This document shows, piece after piece, positions 34,257-43,681 of a DNA stretch of 64,000 bases (positions are counted from its first letter, which is position 1; every line of letters starts with the position of its first letter). The position numbers and the translations under genes were made by a program. The notes beneath the pieces are model-generated. The model saw only the letters and a program-made list of their open reading frames with translations, made no database searches and had not been told where the DNA came from. Source of the stretch: Catenuloplanes atrovinosus (GTDB lineage: Bacteria; Actinomycetota; Actinomycetes; Mycobacteriales; Micromonosporaceae); assembly GCF_031458235.1 (NCBI RefSeq), contig NZ_JAVDYB010000001.1, positions 7,320,501-7,384,500 on the forward strand, written 5' to 3'.

Positions 34257-35529
34257 CGGGTCTCCATTCGTGACTCCCGTCGACGGTACCGGCCGGGTGC
34301 GGCGGCGCGACGAACGCGTCCACGACCGCCTGGGCGACCGCGTCCACGCCGGGCAGCCGGAGGAACCAGCCGGTGTACGCCCAGCCGAGGTGCAGGTGTT
34401 CGAGCCCGCGCGCGACCGCGGCCACCCCGTGCGCGACGTGGCCGCCGGCGCCCGCGTACTCGGCCCGCCAGATCACCCCGGGATGCTCCCCGGCGGGCGC
34501 GACGACCAGCCCGTGCGGCCGCCGGTCGCGCAGGAACGCCGCGGTCGCGGCGCACGGCCCGCAGTCCGCGTCCAGCCACAGCACCGGCTCCGGCCCGTCC
34601 ACATAGGGCGTCCAGCGCGGCCACCAGTCGCGGACCCGCCGACGGTACGCCCGCCACTCGTCACCGTGCCGGGCGGCCAGCGCGGCGCGCTCGTGCGGCT
34701 CCGCCACCGCGGCGCTGAACGCGACCGCGACCACGGCCGCCACCACCATCGCCCAGCTGCCCGCGGCCACCGCCAGCAGCAGCATCAGCGCGACGACGCT
34801 GAGCTGCATCGGGTTCGCCACGTACGCGTACGGCCCGGTGGTGATCAGCCGGTCCGGCGGGTCCCACGGGTACGCGGTGCCCCGCCCGCGCGTCGCGAAC
34901 TCCCGCACCGCGAGCAGCGCCGGGATCGAGAGCAGCAGTGCGAGCTGCGCCCAGACGGCCAGGTGCTCGCGCGGCCAGGTGGCGCCGTCGAAGGTGAACG
35001 CGACGCGCGGGAACAGCCAGAGCGTGAGCCCGGCGAACACCACCAGTTGCCCCAGCACCCGCGCGGTCAGCCACCTGCGTTCCGCGACGGCCACGCCGAG
35101 CAGCACCGACGGGAGCATCACGCCGGCCGCGCCGATCAACTCGCCGATCCACCACCGCTCACCCAGCACCAGCAGCGGGGCCAGGCGCGGCATCGCGATC
35201 AGGTCCAGCCAGGCCAGCAGCGGCACGGTCAGCGGCCAGGGCAGCACGCGGCGGAACAGCACCGGCAGCGCGCCCCAGAGTGCGGCCCAGCCCAGCCACA
35301 GGTCGACCGGCATCCCGTGGAACGCGCCGTCGACCGGCGCGAAGCTCCACCACCCGGCGGTGCGGGCGACCGGGTCCAGCGCGGAGATGCCGACCGCGGC
35401 GGAGATGCCGGCCAGCAGGGCGGCGGCCCGCCCGTCCCGGGTCCGCTCCACCCGCAGTCCGATGAGGACCAGCACCAGCGGTACGAGCACGGTCGCGTAC
35501 CGGGCGAGCACCAGGTCCGGCGCGCTCAC
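34204..35529 (-). CDS. ICMT/PEMT-like membrane methyltransferase fused to DCC (DUF393) domain
   Basis: 441 residues. Residues 1-310 are multi-spanning; near 230-290 the motif GPYAYVANPMQLS followed by EPHERAAL...YRRRV matches the isoprenylcysteine carboxyl methyltransferase/phospholipid methyltransferase family. Residues 330-430 carry VLWLDADCGPCAATAAFLRDR, the DxxCxxC motif of the thioredoxin-like DCC family. The pairing of a lipid-type methyltransferase with a thiol-disulfide domain is unusual. The GTG start overlaps the upstream stop by 4 nt; the 3' end overlaps the tetR start. Confidence 0.78.
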   Translation of the reverse strand: MSAPDLVLARYATVLVPLVLVLIGLRVERTRDGRAAALLAGISAAVGISALDPVARTAGWWSFAPVDGAFHGMPVDLWLGWAALWGALPVLFRRVLPWPLTVPLLAWLDLIAMPRLAPLLVLGERWWIGELIGAAGVMLPSVLLGVAVAERRWLTARVLGQLVVFAGLTLWLFPRVAFTFDGATWPREHLAVWAQLALLLSIPALLAVREFATRGRGTAYPWDPPDRLITTGPYAYVANPMQLSVVALMLLLAVAAGSWAMVVAAVVAVAFSAAVAEPHERAALAARHGDEWRAYRRRVRDWWPRWTPYVDGPEPVLWLDADCGPCAATAAFLRDRRPHGLVVAPAGEHPGVIWRAEYAGAGGHVAHGVAAVARGLEHLHLGWAYTGWFLRLPGVDAVAQAVVDAFVAPPHPAGTVDGSHEWRPDVGHQAEAAGRHAHRRH

Positions 35530-36479
35530 GACAGCCGCAGCATGTCGAGGAAGTGCCCGGCGCCGGCCGTGGTGAGACCGTCCTGGAGCGGGCCGAAGTA
35601 CCAGCTCGGGTCCAGGCCGCGCTCGTACTCCAGCGCCACGCGGACCTCGGTGTGCGACTCGTCCACCGCCCGCCAGGTCAGCTCCGCGCCGGTGAAGTCC
35701 ATCCAGCGCGCGGTGATCGAGTCGTTGGCGACGATGTCGAACGCCAGCCGGCCGTCCCCGTGCTCGGCCACGCGCGTGGTCAGCCCGCCGCCCGGCCCGT
35801 GCGAGCTGCCGTGGTAGTTGAAGACCCACAGGTCACCCGGCTCCAGGCCCTGCCCGGCGATGTGTTCCGGCATCGGCACGCCCAGCGCGCGCAGCGGCAG
35901 CGAGCGGACCTGCACGCGGCGCGGCCCGGCCGCGATCCGCGCCTTCACCTCGGCGAGCGGCAGCGCCACGGTCCGGGTGTACGACGAGGTCTGGACCGGA
36001 TCGACGCGCAGCTCCGGCGTGACGCCCTCGAGCCCGGCGGTGAGCACCAGCAGCGGCACGGGCAGCAGCGCGAGGCCGCGCCGCGGGTCCCGGCGGGCGC
36101 TCCGGCGGGCGAGTGTGATCGCGCCGAGCACCAGCCCGACCATGCCGTAGATCAGCGGCGCGGCCAGCACCACGCAGATGACGCCCTCGTGCAGGAAGAC
36201 GGAGCTGAGCAGCAGCAGGATGGTGACGCCGACGAAGACCTGGCCGGCGCCGCTGCGCGGCCGGGCCAGCGCCAGCGCGGCCGCGCCCGCGGCGGGCATC
36301 AGCACGAAGAACAGCGCTGTGTCCATCCGGTCGGTTCCGGCGGCGTGGAAGAACGCGATCGCGCCGAGCACCGCGATGGCGCCGACGACGGTCAGCCGCG
36401 CGGTCCGCCACCGGGGCACCCGGGGCGGCCCCTCCACCGGCGCGTGCGACAACCGGTCCGGGCTTTCGTCGTTCGTCAT
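35526..36479 (-). CDS. Membrane protein with SRPBCC-like C-terminal domain
   Basis: 317 residues. Four hydrophobic helices in residues 30-170 are followed by a soluble alpha/beta domain (about 180-317) with the strand pattern SYTRTVALPLAEVKARI...WMDFTGAELTWRAVDESHTEVRVALEYERGLDP...YFGPLQDGLT seen in polyketide-cyclase/SRPBCC proteins, which bind hydrophobic ligands. First gene of the TetR-controlled operon. Together with the methyltransferase it points to lipid or isoprenoid handling at the membrane; this is inference. Confidence 0.7.
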   Translation of the reverse strand: MTNDESPDRLSHAPVEGPPRVPRWRTARLTVVGAIAVLGAIAFFHAAGTDRMDTALFFVLMPAAGAAALALARPRSGAGQVFVGVTILLLLSSVFLHEGVICVVLAAPLIYGMVGLVLGAITLARRSARRDPRRGLALLPVPLLVLTAGLEGVTPELRVDPVQTSSYTRTVALPLAEVKARIAAGPRRVQVRSLPLRALGVPMPEHIAGQGLEPGDLWVFNYHGSSHGPGGGLTTRVAEHGDGRLAFDIVANDSITARWMDFTGAELTWRAVDESHTEVRVALEYERGLDPSWYFGPLQDGLTTAGAGHFLDMLRLS

Positions 36480-36515
36480 GTCTTCTCCGATCCGGTGACC
36501 GCTTCAGCGAGTGCT

Positions 36516-36531
36516 TTAAGCGGTCGCTCAA
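36516..36531. promoter_or_regulatory. Probable TetR operator 1
   Basis: TTAAGC-GGTC-GCTCAA: right half identical to operator 2, left half with one mismatch. Located 37 bp upstream of the operon start at 36479. Its centre is 35 bp from that of operator 2. Confidence 0.6.
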
Positions 36532-36550
36532 GACGGGAGCGTAGCGGCGT

Positions 36551-36566
36551 TTGAGCAATCGCTCAA
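36551..36566. promoter_or_regulatory. Probable TetR operator 2
   Basis: TTGAGCAATCGCTCAA, a perfect inverted repeat with 6-bp arms and 4-bp centre. With operator 1 it brackets the likely minus-strand promoter. The pair fits autoregulation by the TetR protein encoded at 33624. Confidence 0.65.
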
Positions 36567-36713
36567 GACCCGATCGGCCATGGCGCACCGGTGCGTAACC
36601 GGGTAGAAACATCACGTCCCCCTTCTTCACCAGGCCGGTCGACGCGGTCGCGGCGCAGAGAGCGCTCTCCACCGCTGCCGCGGGACCGGTTTGTGATCTT
36701 GATAGGTAGGCAG

Positions 36714-38492
36714 ATGGGCACCTTTTCCATGCGGCGGCGGGCGATCACGCTCGGCGTCGTGACAGCGGCCGTCACCGCGGCGGGGGTGATCCCCCAGCCC
36801 GGCGTGGCACTGGCGAACTGGGGCGGCGCACCCGACTTCGGGCCGAACGTCTTCATCTACGACCCCTCGACACCGGCGGCCGAGATCCAGGCGCGCTTCG
36901 ACACGCTCTTCGCGGAGCAGGAACGCAACGAGATGGGCACCAGCCGGTACGCGGTGCTGCTCAAGCCCGGCGCGTACCAGTTGGACGCGCGGCTCGGCTA
37001 CTACACCACGATCGCCGGGCTCGGCGCCTCACCGGACGACGTGAACATCACCGGCGCGGTACGCGTGGTCGGCCAGCCGGACCCGGGCTCGGTGGCCGGC
37101 ATCTCCGCGCTGACCAACTTCTGGCGCGGCGCGGAGAACCTGGCCGTCACGCCGACCGACTGGTCCAACCAGTGGGCGGTCTCGCAGGCGTCGCCGATGC
37201 GGCGCGTGCACATCAAGGGCACGCTCTGGCTGGAGCCGGGCAACGGCGGCTTCTCCAGCGGCGGCTACATCGCGGACTCCAAGGTGGACGGCATCACCAT
37301 CAACGGGTCGCAGCAGCAGTGGCTGACCCGCGACTCGGAGCTCGGCGGCGAGTGGACCAACGGCGTGTGGAACCAGGTGTTCTCGGGCGTGACCGGGGCA
37401 CCGGCGCAGGGCTTCCCGAACCCGCCGTACACCACGCTGCCGACCAGCCCGGTCACCCGCGAGAAGCCGTACCTGTACGTCGACGAGCGCGGGAAGTACC
37501 GGGTCTTCGTGCCCGGCCTGCGCAAGGACTCCTCGGGTACGACGTGGGCGTCCGGCGCGGCGGCGCCCGGCCGGTCGCTGTCCATCAACGACTTCTACGT
37601 GGCCAAGCCCGGCGACTCCGCCACGAAGATCAATATTGCGCTCGGGCTCGGCAAGCACCTGCTGCTCACGCCCGGCGTCTACCACCTGCGCGACTCGATC
37701 AAGGTGACCCGGCCGGACACGGTGGTGCTCGGCATCGGCATGCCGAGCCTGGCGCCGGACACCGGCCGCGCCGCGCTCGAGGTCGCGGACGTCGACGGCG
37801 TGCGGATCGCGGGCGTGCTGGTCGACGCCGGCCCGCGCGAGTCGGACACGCTGGTCACGATCGGCTCGTCCCGGTCCTCCCGCGACCACTCGCGCAACCC
37901 GATCTCGCTGCAGGACGTGTTCTTCCGGATCGGCGGCCCGTGGGAGGGCAAGGCGCGCACCAGCCTGGTCGTGCACAGCGACGACACGATCATCGACAAC
38001 ATCTGGGCCTGGCGCGGCGACCACGGCAACGGCATCGGCTGGACCCGGAACACCGGCGACGTCGGCGTGATCATCAACGGTGACGACGTGACGGCCTACG
38101 GCCTGTTCGTCGAGCACTACCAGAAGTGGCAGACGATCTGGAACGGCGAGCGCGGCCGGACGATCTTCTACCAGAGCGAGCTGCCGTACGACCCGCCGTC
38201 GCAGGCGGCGTGGACCAGCCCGACCGGTCCCGGCTGGGCGTCGTACAAGGTCTCGCCGTCGGTGCGCACGCACGAGGCGTGGGGCCTGGGCGTCTACTCG
38301 TACTTCAACCAGGGGGTCGACATCCGCGCGGCCCGCGGCATCGAGGCGCCGGTGCGCCCCGGCGTCCGCTTCCACGACGCCGTCACGGTCTTCCTCGACG
38401 GCAGCGGCGGCATCGAGCGCACGATCAACGACGCCGGTACGCCGGTGGTCGGCTCCTACGGCACCAGCACGATCGTGGACTACCCGGCCTGA
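36714..38492 (+). CDS. Secreted right-handed beta-helix protein (GH55/pectate-lyase-3-like)
   Basis: 592 residues. A signal peptide with twin-Arg-like RRR (MRRRAITLGVVTAAVTAAGV) is followed by NWGGAPDFGPNVFIYDPS and a long domain rich in repeated Gly/Asn turns: KPGAYQLDA, TPGVYHLRDSIKV, DTVVLGIGM, VDGVRIAGVLVDAG, DDTIIDNIWAWRGDHGNGIGW. This is the pattern of parallel beta-helix enzymes acting on polysaccharides. Some databases label this family adenylyl cyclase, for which I see no catalytic motif. ATG 36714 or 36729. Its end overlaps the convergent rho by 13 bp. Confidence 0.72.
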   Translation: MGTFSMRRRAITLGVVTAAVTAAGVIPQPGVALANWGGAPDFGPNVFIYDPSTPAAEIQARFDTLFAEQERNEMGTSRYAVLLKPGAYQLDARLGYYTTIAGLGASPDDVNITGAVRVVGQPDPGSVAGISALTNFWRGAENLAVTPTDWSNQWAVSQASPMRRVHIKGTLWLEPGNGGFSSGGYIADSKVDGITINGSQQQWLTRDSELGGEWTNGVWNQVFSGVTGAPAQGFPNPPYTTLPTSPVTREKPYLYVDERGKYRVFVPGLRKDSSGTTWASGAAAPGRSLSINDFYVAKPGDSATKINIALGLGKHLLLTPGVYHLRDSIKVTRPDTVVLGIGMPSLAPDTGRAALEVADVDGVRIAGVLVDAGPRESDTLVTIGSSRSSRDHSRNPISLQDVFFRIGGPWEGKARTSLVVHSDDTIIDNIWAWRGDHGNGIGWTRNTGDVGVIINGDDVTAYGLFVEHYQKWQTIWNGERGRTIFYQSELPYDPPSQAAWTSPTGPGWASYKVSPSVRTHEAWGLGVYSYFNQGVDIRAARGIEAPVRPGVRFHDAVTVFLDGSGGIERTINDAGTPVVGSYGTSTIVDYPA

Positions 38493-39664
38493 CCGTTGCC
38501 CCGGGCCAGGCGCATCAGCAGCTCGACGTTGCTGCCGGTCTTGCGCAGTTGACCGAGCAGCTGCTCGATCGCCTGGCCCGAGTCGGCCGCGGCCAGGGCG
38601 CGGCGGAGGCGCTGGACGACGACGAGCTCGTCCGGCGCCAGCAGGATCTCCTCCCGGCGGGTGCCGGTGGCGTGCAGGTCCACGGCCGGGAAGACGCGGC
38701 GCTCGGCGATCTTGCGGTCCAGCTTGAGTTCCGCGTTGCCGGTGCCCTTGAACTCCTCGAAGATCACGGTGTCCATCTGCGAGCCGGTCTCGACCAGCGC
38801 GGTCGCGATGATGGTCAGCGAGCCGCCGTTCTCAATGTTGCGGCCGGCGCCGAGCAGCTGCTTCGGCGGGTAGAGCGCGCTGGTGTCCAGGCCACCGGTG
38901 AGCGTGCGGCCGCCGGAGCGGGCCTGCAGGTTGTACGCCCGGGCCAGGCGGGTGATCGAATCGAGCAGCACGACCACGTCGCGACCCTTCTCGACCAGGC
39001 GCTTCGCCCGCTCGATGGCCAGCTCCGCGACGGTGGTGTGCTCGTGCGGCGGCCGGTCGAACGTGGCGGCCACCACCTCGCCGTCGACCGAGCGGCGCAT
39101 GTCGGTGACCTCCTCCGGCCGCTCGTCGACCAGCACCACCATCAGGTGCGCCTCGGGGTGGTTGGTGCTGATCGCGTTCGCCAGGGACTGCAGCACCATG
39201 GTCTTGCCGGCCTTCGGCGGCGAGATGATCAGCGCGCGCTGGCCCTTGCCGATCGGCATCGCCAGGTCGATGACCCGGTTGGTCAGGCTCTCCGCGTCGG
39301 TCTCCAGGCGGAGGCGCTGCTGCGGGTAGAGCGGGGTGAGCTTGTAGAAGTCGGGGCGGCGGCGGGCGTCCTCCGGGTCGCCGCCGTCGACGGTGAGGAC
39401 CTTGGTCAGCTGGCCGCCGGCCGCGCTGCCGGTCAGGTGATCACCGCGGCGCAGGCCGTGCCGGTTGACCACGGACATCGGCACGCTCACGTCCTCCGGC
39501 GACGGCAGATATCCGTCGACCCGCAGGTAGGCGTGCCGGTCCTGGATGTCCAGGATGCCGTCGACCATGGCGAGGTCGCCGGCCGGGACGCGGGACTGCT
39601 GGGGCTTCTTCGCGCGACGCCGCGTGGTGGCGGGACCGCGTTCCAGGGTGTGGGTAGGGCTCAT
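38480..39664 (-). CDS. rho: Short transcription termination factor Rho paralogue
   Basis: 394 residues. Cold-shock-like RNA-binding domain (about 30-105, [17 protein letters not shown]), Walker A PPKAGKT, Walker [18 protein letters not shown]-loop and R-loop region ([23 protein letters not shown]), and the final Rho ring-closing segment are all present, so it should be an active RNA translocase. It lacks the long basic/acidic N-terminal insertion usual for the main actinobacterial Rho, which suggests a second, specialised copy. AGGAG lies 8 bp before the ATG at 39664. Confidence 0.9.
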   Translation of the reverse strand: MSPTHTLERGPATTRRRAKKPQQSRVPAGDLAMVDGILDIQDRHAYLRVDGYLPSPEDVSVPMSVVNRHGLRRGDHLTGSAAGGQLTKVLTVDGGDPEDARRRPDFYKLTPLYPQQRLRLETDAESLTNRVIDLAMPIGKGQRALIISPPKAGKTMVLQSLANAISTNHPEAHLMVVLVDERPEEVTDMRRSVDGEVVAATFDRPPHEHTTVAELAIERAKRLVEKGRDVVVLLDSITRLARAYNLQARSGGRTLTGGLDTSALYPPKQLLGAGRNIENGGSLTIIATALVETGSQMDTVIFEEFKGTGNAELKLDRKIAERRVFPAVDLHATGTRREEILLAPDELVVVQRLRRALAAADSGQAIEQLLGQLRKTGSNVELLMRLARGNGQAG

Positions 39665-39879
39665 CGACGAGTCTCCTTGAGGGTAGAGATCGCTCGACAT
39701 CCGGAAAATGTGCTTCGGAGAGCGATGTGCGGGAAAGCGTGTGGCCGCGGATCGTGGGCGGCGGACAACCTCGGGCGGCGCCGTTTCACACGGTGCTGCG
39801 ACGCGCCAAGCTTCCGAGGAGGACTGCGGCCACCGTAACCCGTCCGGTCAAGGGCCGCAAGCCCAGCGACGGGTTTCCG

Positions 39880-40911
39880 CTACGCCGGGTAAGCATGCGT
39901 CTCGGTGGCCTTCACCGCCGCCCACACCGTTCGGCCGGGCGCGAGGTCGAGCTGAGCGGCTGCGGCGGGCGTCACATCCGCGGCGGCGGCGAGCGGTCCG
40001 GCCAGCTCGATGCGGAGATTGTCGCCGTGCCGCTGGATTCCAGCGATGGTGGCGGCCCAGATATTCCGCGGGCTGCCCGCCGGCCGCTCCGCGTGCAGCG
40101 CGACCGAGGACGGCCGGAACGCCACGAACACCTCGCCGTCCAGCGGATCGTCCACACGCAGCGTGAGGTTGTCCAGCGCCACGTCGTAGCCCGTGGCCCG
40201 CCCGCGGTAGAGGTTCAGGCCGACCAGCCGGGCCACGTAGTCGGTGCGCGGGCGCGCGGTCACGGTCGCGGCGTCGCCCTCCTGCACCACCCGGCCGCCC
40301 TCCACGATCACCAGCCGGTCGGCCAGCACCAGCGCGTCCAGCGGGTCGTGCGTGACCAGCAGCGTCGCGCCGGGATGCGCGGACAGGTGCCGTTGCAGCT
40401 CCGCGCGGGTCTCCAGCCGCGTGCGCGCGTCCAGCGCCGCGAGCGGCTCGTCGAGCAGGAGCAGACGCGGCCGTACGGCGAGCGCGCGGGCCAGCGCCAC
40501 CCGCTGCGCCTGCCCGCCGGAGAGCTGCCGCGGCCGCTTCGCCGCCTGATCGGCCAGCCCGACCCGGGTCAGCCAGTCCAGCGCGGTGGCCCTCGCCTCG
40601 CGCCGCCGCACGCCGTGCCGGCGCGGGCCGAACGCCACGTTGTCCAGCGCGGACAGGTGCGGGAACAGCAGGTAGTCCTGGAACACCACGCCGATCGGGC
40701 GGTCCTCCGGCGGTACGGCGCTCAGGTCCTCGTCGTCGAGCCGGACGTGGCCGCCGGTGAGCGGCTGCAGGCCGGCGAGCGCGCGCAGCGCGGTGGTCTT
40801 GCCCGCGCCGTTCGGCCCGAGCAGCGCCACCACCTCGCCGGGCGCGATCCGCAGCGCGATGTCCAGCCGGAACGTGCCCCGGTCGACGGTCAGGCGCGCG
40901 TCGAGGCTCAT
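39880..40911 (-). CDS. modC: Molybdate ABC transporter ATPase ModC
   Basis: 343 residues: Walker A GPNGAGKTT, signature LSGGQAQRVALARAL, Walker B LLLLDEPLAALDA, H-loop VTHD. The C-terminal TOBE/Mop domain (about 270-343) is the molybdate-binding regulatory part. The ATG overlaps the modB stop by 4 nt. Confidence 0.94.
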   Translation of the reverse strand: MSLDARLTVDRGTFRLDIALRIAPGEVVALLGPNGAGKTTALRALAGLQPLTGGHVRLDDEDLSAVPPEDRPIGVVFQDYLLFPHLSALDNVAFGPRRHGVRRREARATALDWLTRVGLADQAAKRPRQLSGGQAQRVALARALAVRPRLLLLDEPLAALDARTRLETRAELQRHLSAHPGATLLVTHDPLDALVLADRLVIVEGGRVVQEGDAATVTARPRTDYVARLVGLNLYRGRATGYDVALDNLTLRVDDPLDGEVFVAFRPSSVALHAERPAGSPRNIWAATIAGIQRHGDNLRIELAGPLAAAADVTPAAAAQLDLAPGRTVWAAVKATETHAYPA

Positions 40912-41711
40912 GAGGCGGACCCGACCCATCGGTCGCGCAGCGCGGCCAGGATGGTGACGGAGACGGCCAGCAGGATCAGGCTCAGCACGATCGCGGCCTC
41001 CACGTCCCGTTCCAGCGCCAGGTAGACGGCGAGCGGCATGGTCTGGGTACGCCCCGGGAAGTTGCCCGCGAACGTGATCGTGGCACCGAACTCGCCCAGC
41101 GCCCGGGCCCAGCAGAGCACCGCGCCGGCCGCGATGCCGGGCGCCACCAGCGGCAGCGTGACGTGCGTGAACGTGGTCCAGCGCCCGGCGCCGAGGGTGG
41201 CCGCGGCCTCCTCGTAACGCGCGTCCGCGCCGCGCAGCGCGCCCTCCACCGCGATCACCAGGAACGGCAGCGCCACGAACGCCTCGGCCAGCACCACGCC
41301 CGCGGTGGTGAACGGCAGCGTGATCCCGAAAGCGGAGTCGAGCCACTGCCCGACGATGCCGCGCCGGCCGAAGACCAGCAGCAGCGCCACGCCGCCGACC
41401 ACCGGCGGCAGCACCAGCGGCACGGTGACCAGCGCGCGGACCAGGCGCCGGCCGCGGAACTCGACCCGGGCCAGCAGCCACGCCAGCGGTACGCCGAGCA
41501 GCAGGCAGAGCACGGTCGCGAGCGTGGCGGTGAGCAGCGACAGGCGCAGCGCGGCCAGCACGCTCGGCTCGGCCAGCCGCTCCGGCAGCGTGCCCCACGG
41601 CGCCCGGATCAGCAGCCCGGCCAGCGGCAGCACCAGGAACGCCAGCCCCAGCAGCGCGGGGATCAGCAGCGCGGCCGGGACCCGCCGGCTACGGCGCCTG
41701 GAAGCCGGCAT
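40908..41711 (-). CDS. modB: Molybdate ABC transporter permease ModB
   Basis: 267 residues with six transmembrane helices and the coupling motif EEAAATLGAGRWTTFTHVTLPLVAPGI. The C-terminal segment RALGEFGATITFAGNFPGRTQTMPLAVY is diagnostic of ModB. Its start overlaps modA by 23 bp. Confidence 0.94.
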   Translation of the reverse strand: MPASRRRSRRVPAALLIPALLGLAFLVLPLAGLLIRAPWGTLPERLAEPSVLAALRLSLLTATLATVLCLLLGVPLAWLLARVEFRGRRLVRALVTVPLVLPPVVGGVALLLVFGRRGIVGQWLDSAFGITLPFTTAGVVLAEAFVALPFLVIAVEGALRGADARYEEAAATLGAGRWTTFTHVTLPLVAPGIAAGAVLCWARALGEFGATITFAGNFPGRTQTMPLAVYLALERDVEAAIVLSLILLAVSVTILAALRDRWVGSAS

Positions 41712-42471
41712 CCGTCAGCACCGCGAGGCCCTCGGCCCGGACGTACGCGATGAACGACTCGGCCGCGGCCGGGTTCGGCGCGTCCTTCAGCACCGCGATC
41801 GGATAGTCGTTGATCGCGGTGGCCGACTCCGGGAACTCCACGCCGTCCACGTCGGACGCGGACGCCCGCGCGTCCGTGCGGTAGACCAGCGCCGCGTCCA
41901 CCTCGCCGAGCTTCACCTTGGCCAGCGCGGCCTTCACGTCCTGCTCCAGCGTGACCGGCGTCAGCGTCACGCCGGCCAGCGCCGTCGTCGCGGCGGCACC
42001 GCACGGCACCTCCTTGGCGCAGAGCGCGACCTTCAGCTCCGGCCGGGTCAGGTCGGACAGCCCGGTGATCTTCTTCGGGTTACCCTTCGCCACCGCGATG
42101 ACCAGCTGATTCCGCGCGAACACGACGGGCGCGGACGCGGTGTTGCCCCGGTCCGCGACCGTGGCCATGGTGGCCGGCGACGCGGCGGCGAACACGTCGG
42201 CCGGCGCGCCCTCGTTGATCTGCGTGGCCAGGCCGGAGCTGCCGCCGTAGTTGAACGTGATGAACAGCTGCGGGTTCCGCGCCTGCATCTCCTGCCCGAT
42301 CCGGTCGAACGACTCGGTCAGCGACGCCGCCGCGAAGACCGTGAGCTGCCCGGTCAGCTCGGCCCCGGCCGGAGCGGCCGAGCCGGTGCCGCCGGCGGGC
42401 GCGTTGTCCTGGCCGCCGCCGCAGCCGGTGAGCAGCAGGACCGCGACCACCACGATGCCACGCAGCCTCAT
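41689..42471 (-). CDS. modA: Molybdate-binding lipoprotein ModA
   Basis: 260 residues. A lipoprotein signal ends in LLLTGC. The mature protein has the ModA start LTVFAAASLTESFDRIG, with Ser residues that bind the oxyanion, then FNYGGSSGLATQI and GAPADVFAAAS. It captures molybdate or tungstate outside the membrane. GGAGGAGAA lies 6 bp before the ATG. Confidence 0.95.
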   Translation of the reverse strand: MRLRGIVVVAVLLLTGCGGGQDNAPAGGTGSAAPAGAELTGQLTVFAAASLTESFDRIGQEMQARNPQLFITFNYGGSSGLATQINEGAPADVFAAASPATMATVADRGNTASAPVVFARNQLVIAVAKGNPKKITGLSDLTRPELKVALCAKEVPCGAAATTALAGVTLTPVTLEQDVKAALAKVKLGEVDAALVYRTDARASASDVDGVEFPESATAINDYPIAVLKDAPNPAAAESFIAYVRAEGLAVLTDAGFQAP

Positions 42472-42878
42472 GCCGTTCTCCTCCCCAGGGGTGCCGTCTC
42501 CACCACGACGGTGGTCGACTTGATCACGGCGACCGCCACCGAGCCGACCCGCAGGTCCAACTCGTCGACGGCCTCCCGGCTCATCAGCGACACGATCCGG
42601 AACGGGCCGGCCTGGAGGTCGACCTGCGCCATCACCGCGTCCTTGGTGACCGCGGTGACGATGCCGCGCAGCCGGTTGCGCGCGGACGAGGTCTCCGACG
42701 CCGGATCCGCGTGCTCGTGCTGCTCGCGCACGAACGCGGCCAGGTCCTCCCCCTCGACCAGCCGGTGTCCCTGCTCGTCCCGCCCGGCCGGCAGCCGCCC
42801 GCCGTCGATCCACCGGCGCACGGTGTCCGCGCTCACGCCGAGCAGCTCGGCCGCCTCCCCGATCCGAAAACGCGCCAC
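42468..42878 (-). CDS. MerR-type HTH plus molbindin (Mop/TOBE) regulator
   Basis: About 136 residues. The N-terminus is an excisionase/MerR-like HTH (IGEAAELLGVSADTVRRWIDGGRLPA); the C-terminus is a single Mop domain (SARNRLRGIVTAVTKDAVMAQVDLQAGPFRIVSLM...VAVIKSTTVVVE) that binds molybdate. It is the first gene of the mod operon and overlaps modA by 4 nt, so it likely senses molybdate and adjusts transport. It is not the classical ModE architecture. GTG 42878 is preferred because AAGG lies upstream at good spacing; GTG 42887 is possible. Confidence 0.85.
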   Translation of the reverse strand: MARFRIGEAAELLGVSADTVRRWIDGGRLPAGRDEQGHRLVEGEDLAAFVREQHEHADPASETSSARNRLRGIVTAVTKDAVMAQVDLQAGPFRIVSLMSREAVDELDLRVGSVAVAVIKSTTVVVETAPLGRRTA

Positions 42879-42954
42879 GCTACCCACCTTAGGCCCCGCA
42901 TCCGCGAGCCGAAACCCCCATTCGATCTCGCATTCGCGCCACGAGCGGGCAGGA

Positions 42955-43659
42955 CTAGAGCTTCTGGCTCAGGTCGAAGACCGAGGTGAGCCGGCGGTCC
43001 GCCGGGATGGGCGCCTGCGCGCGCGGGTCGATGAGGTAGGCGCGGATGCCGGCCGCCTCGGGGCCGAGGAAGTCGGGCTCGAAGGTGTCGCCGACGAAGA
43101 CGGTCTCGTCGGGGCGGGCGCCGAGCGCCGCGAGCGCGGTGGCGTAGATCTGCGGGTGCGGCTTGCGCCGGCCCAGCTCGACGGACGTTACGACCAGGGC
43201 GAACGCGTCGGACAGGCCCATCGCGACCAGGTGGTGCGGCACCAGCGAGGCCCAGTGCGTGTTGGTGACCACGGCGAGCTGGTAGCGCTCGGCCAACGCG
43301 CGGACGAAACGGCCGATGCCCTCGGGGTACGTCACGCCCGCGTTCCACTCGTCGAGGTAGGCGTCGACGAACTCGGCGCCCTGGGCGGCGGTGGAGCGGC
43401 GGCCCAGGATCTTCGGCAGGAAGTGGGCGGCGGCCTCCAGCATCGAGTACTCCCGGTGGCCGGCCTCGCAGATGCGGTCGAGCTCCAGGCAGGTGGCGGA
43501 CCACTCGGCGAGCATGCGCTCGTAGCCGACCTCGACACCCCAGTTCCGGACCGTGGCATAGGTCTTGGGGTAGCCCTGGGCGGTGCGGCTGGACGAGTAG
43601 TCGACCAGCGTGCCGAAGAAGTCGAAGAGGATCCGAGTGGGCTGCACGGGATGCATCAT
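42955..43659 (-). CDS. HAD-superfamily hydrolase
   Basis: 234 residues. Motif I is FDFFGTLVD: the nucleophile Asp is present but the usual second Asp is Phe, as in several HAD hydrolases that are not typical phosphatases. Motif II is VVTNTH, motif III Lys in GRRKPHPQIY and motif IV GDTFEPDFLG. A helical cap lies at about 20-100. The substrate is unknown. Confidence 0.85.
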   Translation of the reverse strand: MMHPVQPTRILFDFFGTLVDYSSSRTAQGYPKTYATVRNWGVEVGYERMLAEWSATCLELDRICEAGHREYSMLEAAAHFLPKILGRRSTAAQGAEFVDAYLDEWNAGVTYPEGIGRFVRALAERYQLAVVTNTHWASLVPHHLVAMGLSDAFALVVTSVELGRRKPHPQIYATALAALGARPDETVFVGDTFEPDFLGPEAAGIRAYLIDPRAQAPIPADRRLTSVFDLSQKL

Positions 43660-43681
43660 CGCAGCCGATCCGCGATCGTCT

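Noticed and set aside
36714-38492. Adenylate cyclase function for the beta-helix protein
   Set aside because: No cyclase catalytic residues are visible; the repeated Gly/Asn turn pattern indicates a secreted beta-helix fold.
42888-42954. Molybdenum-cofactor riboswitch upstream of the mod operon
   Set aside because: The gap is only about 70 bp and has no matching structure; control is better explained by the molbindin-HTH protein.
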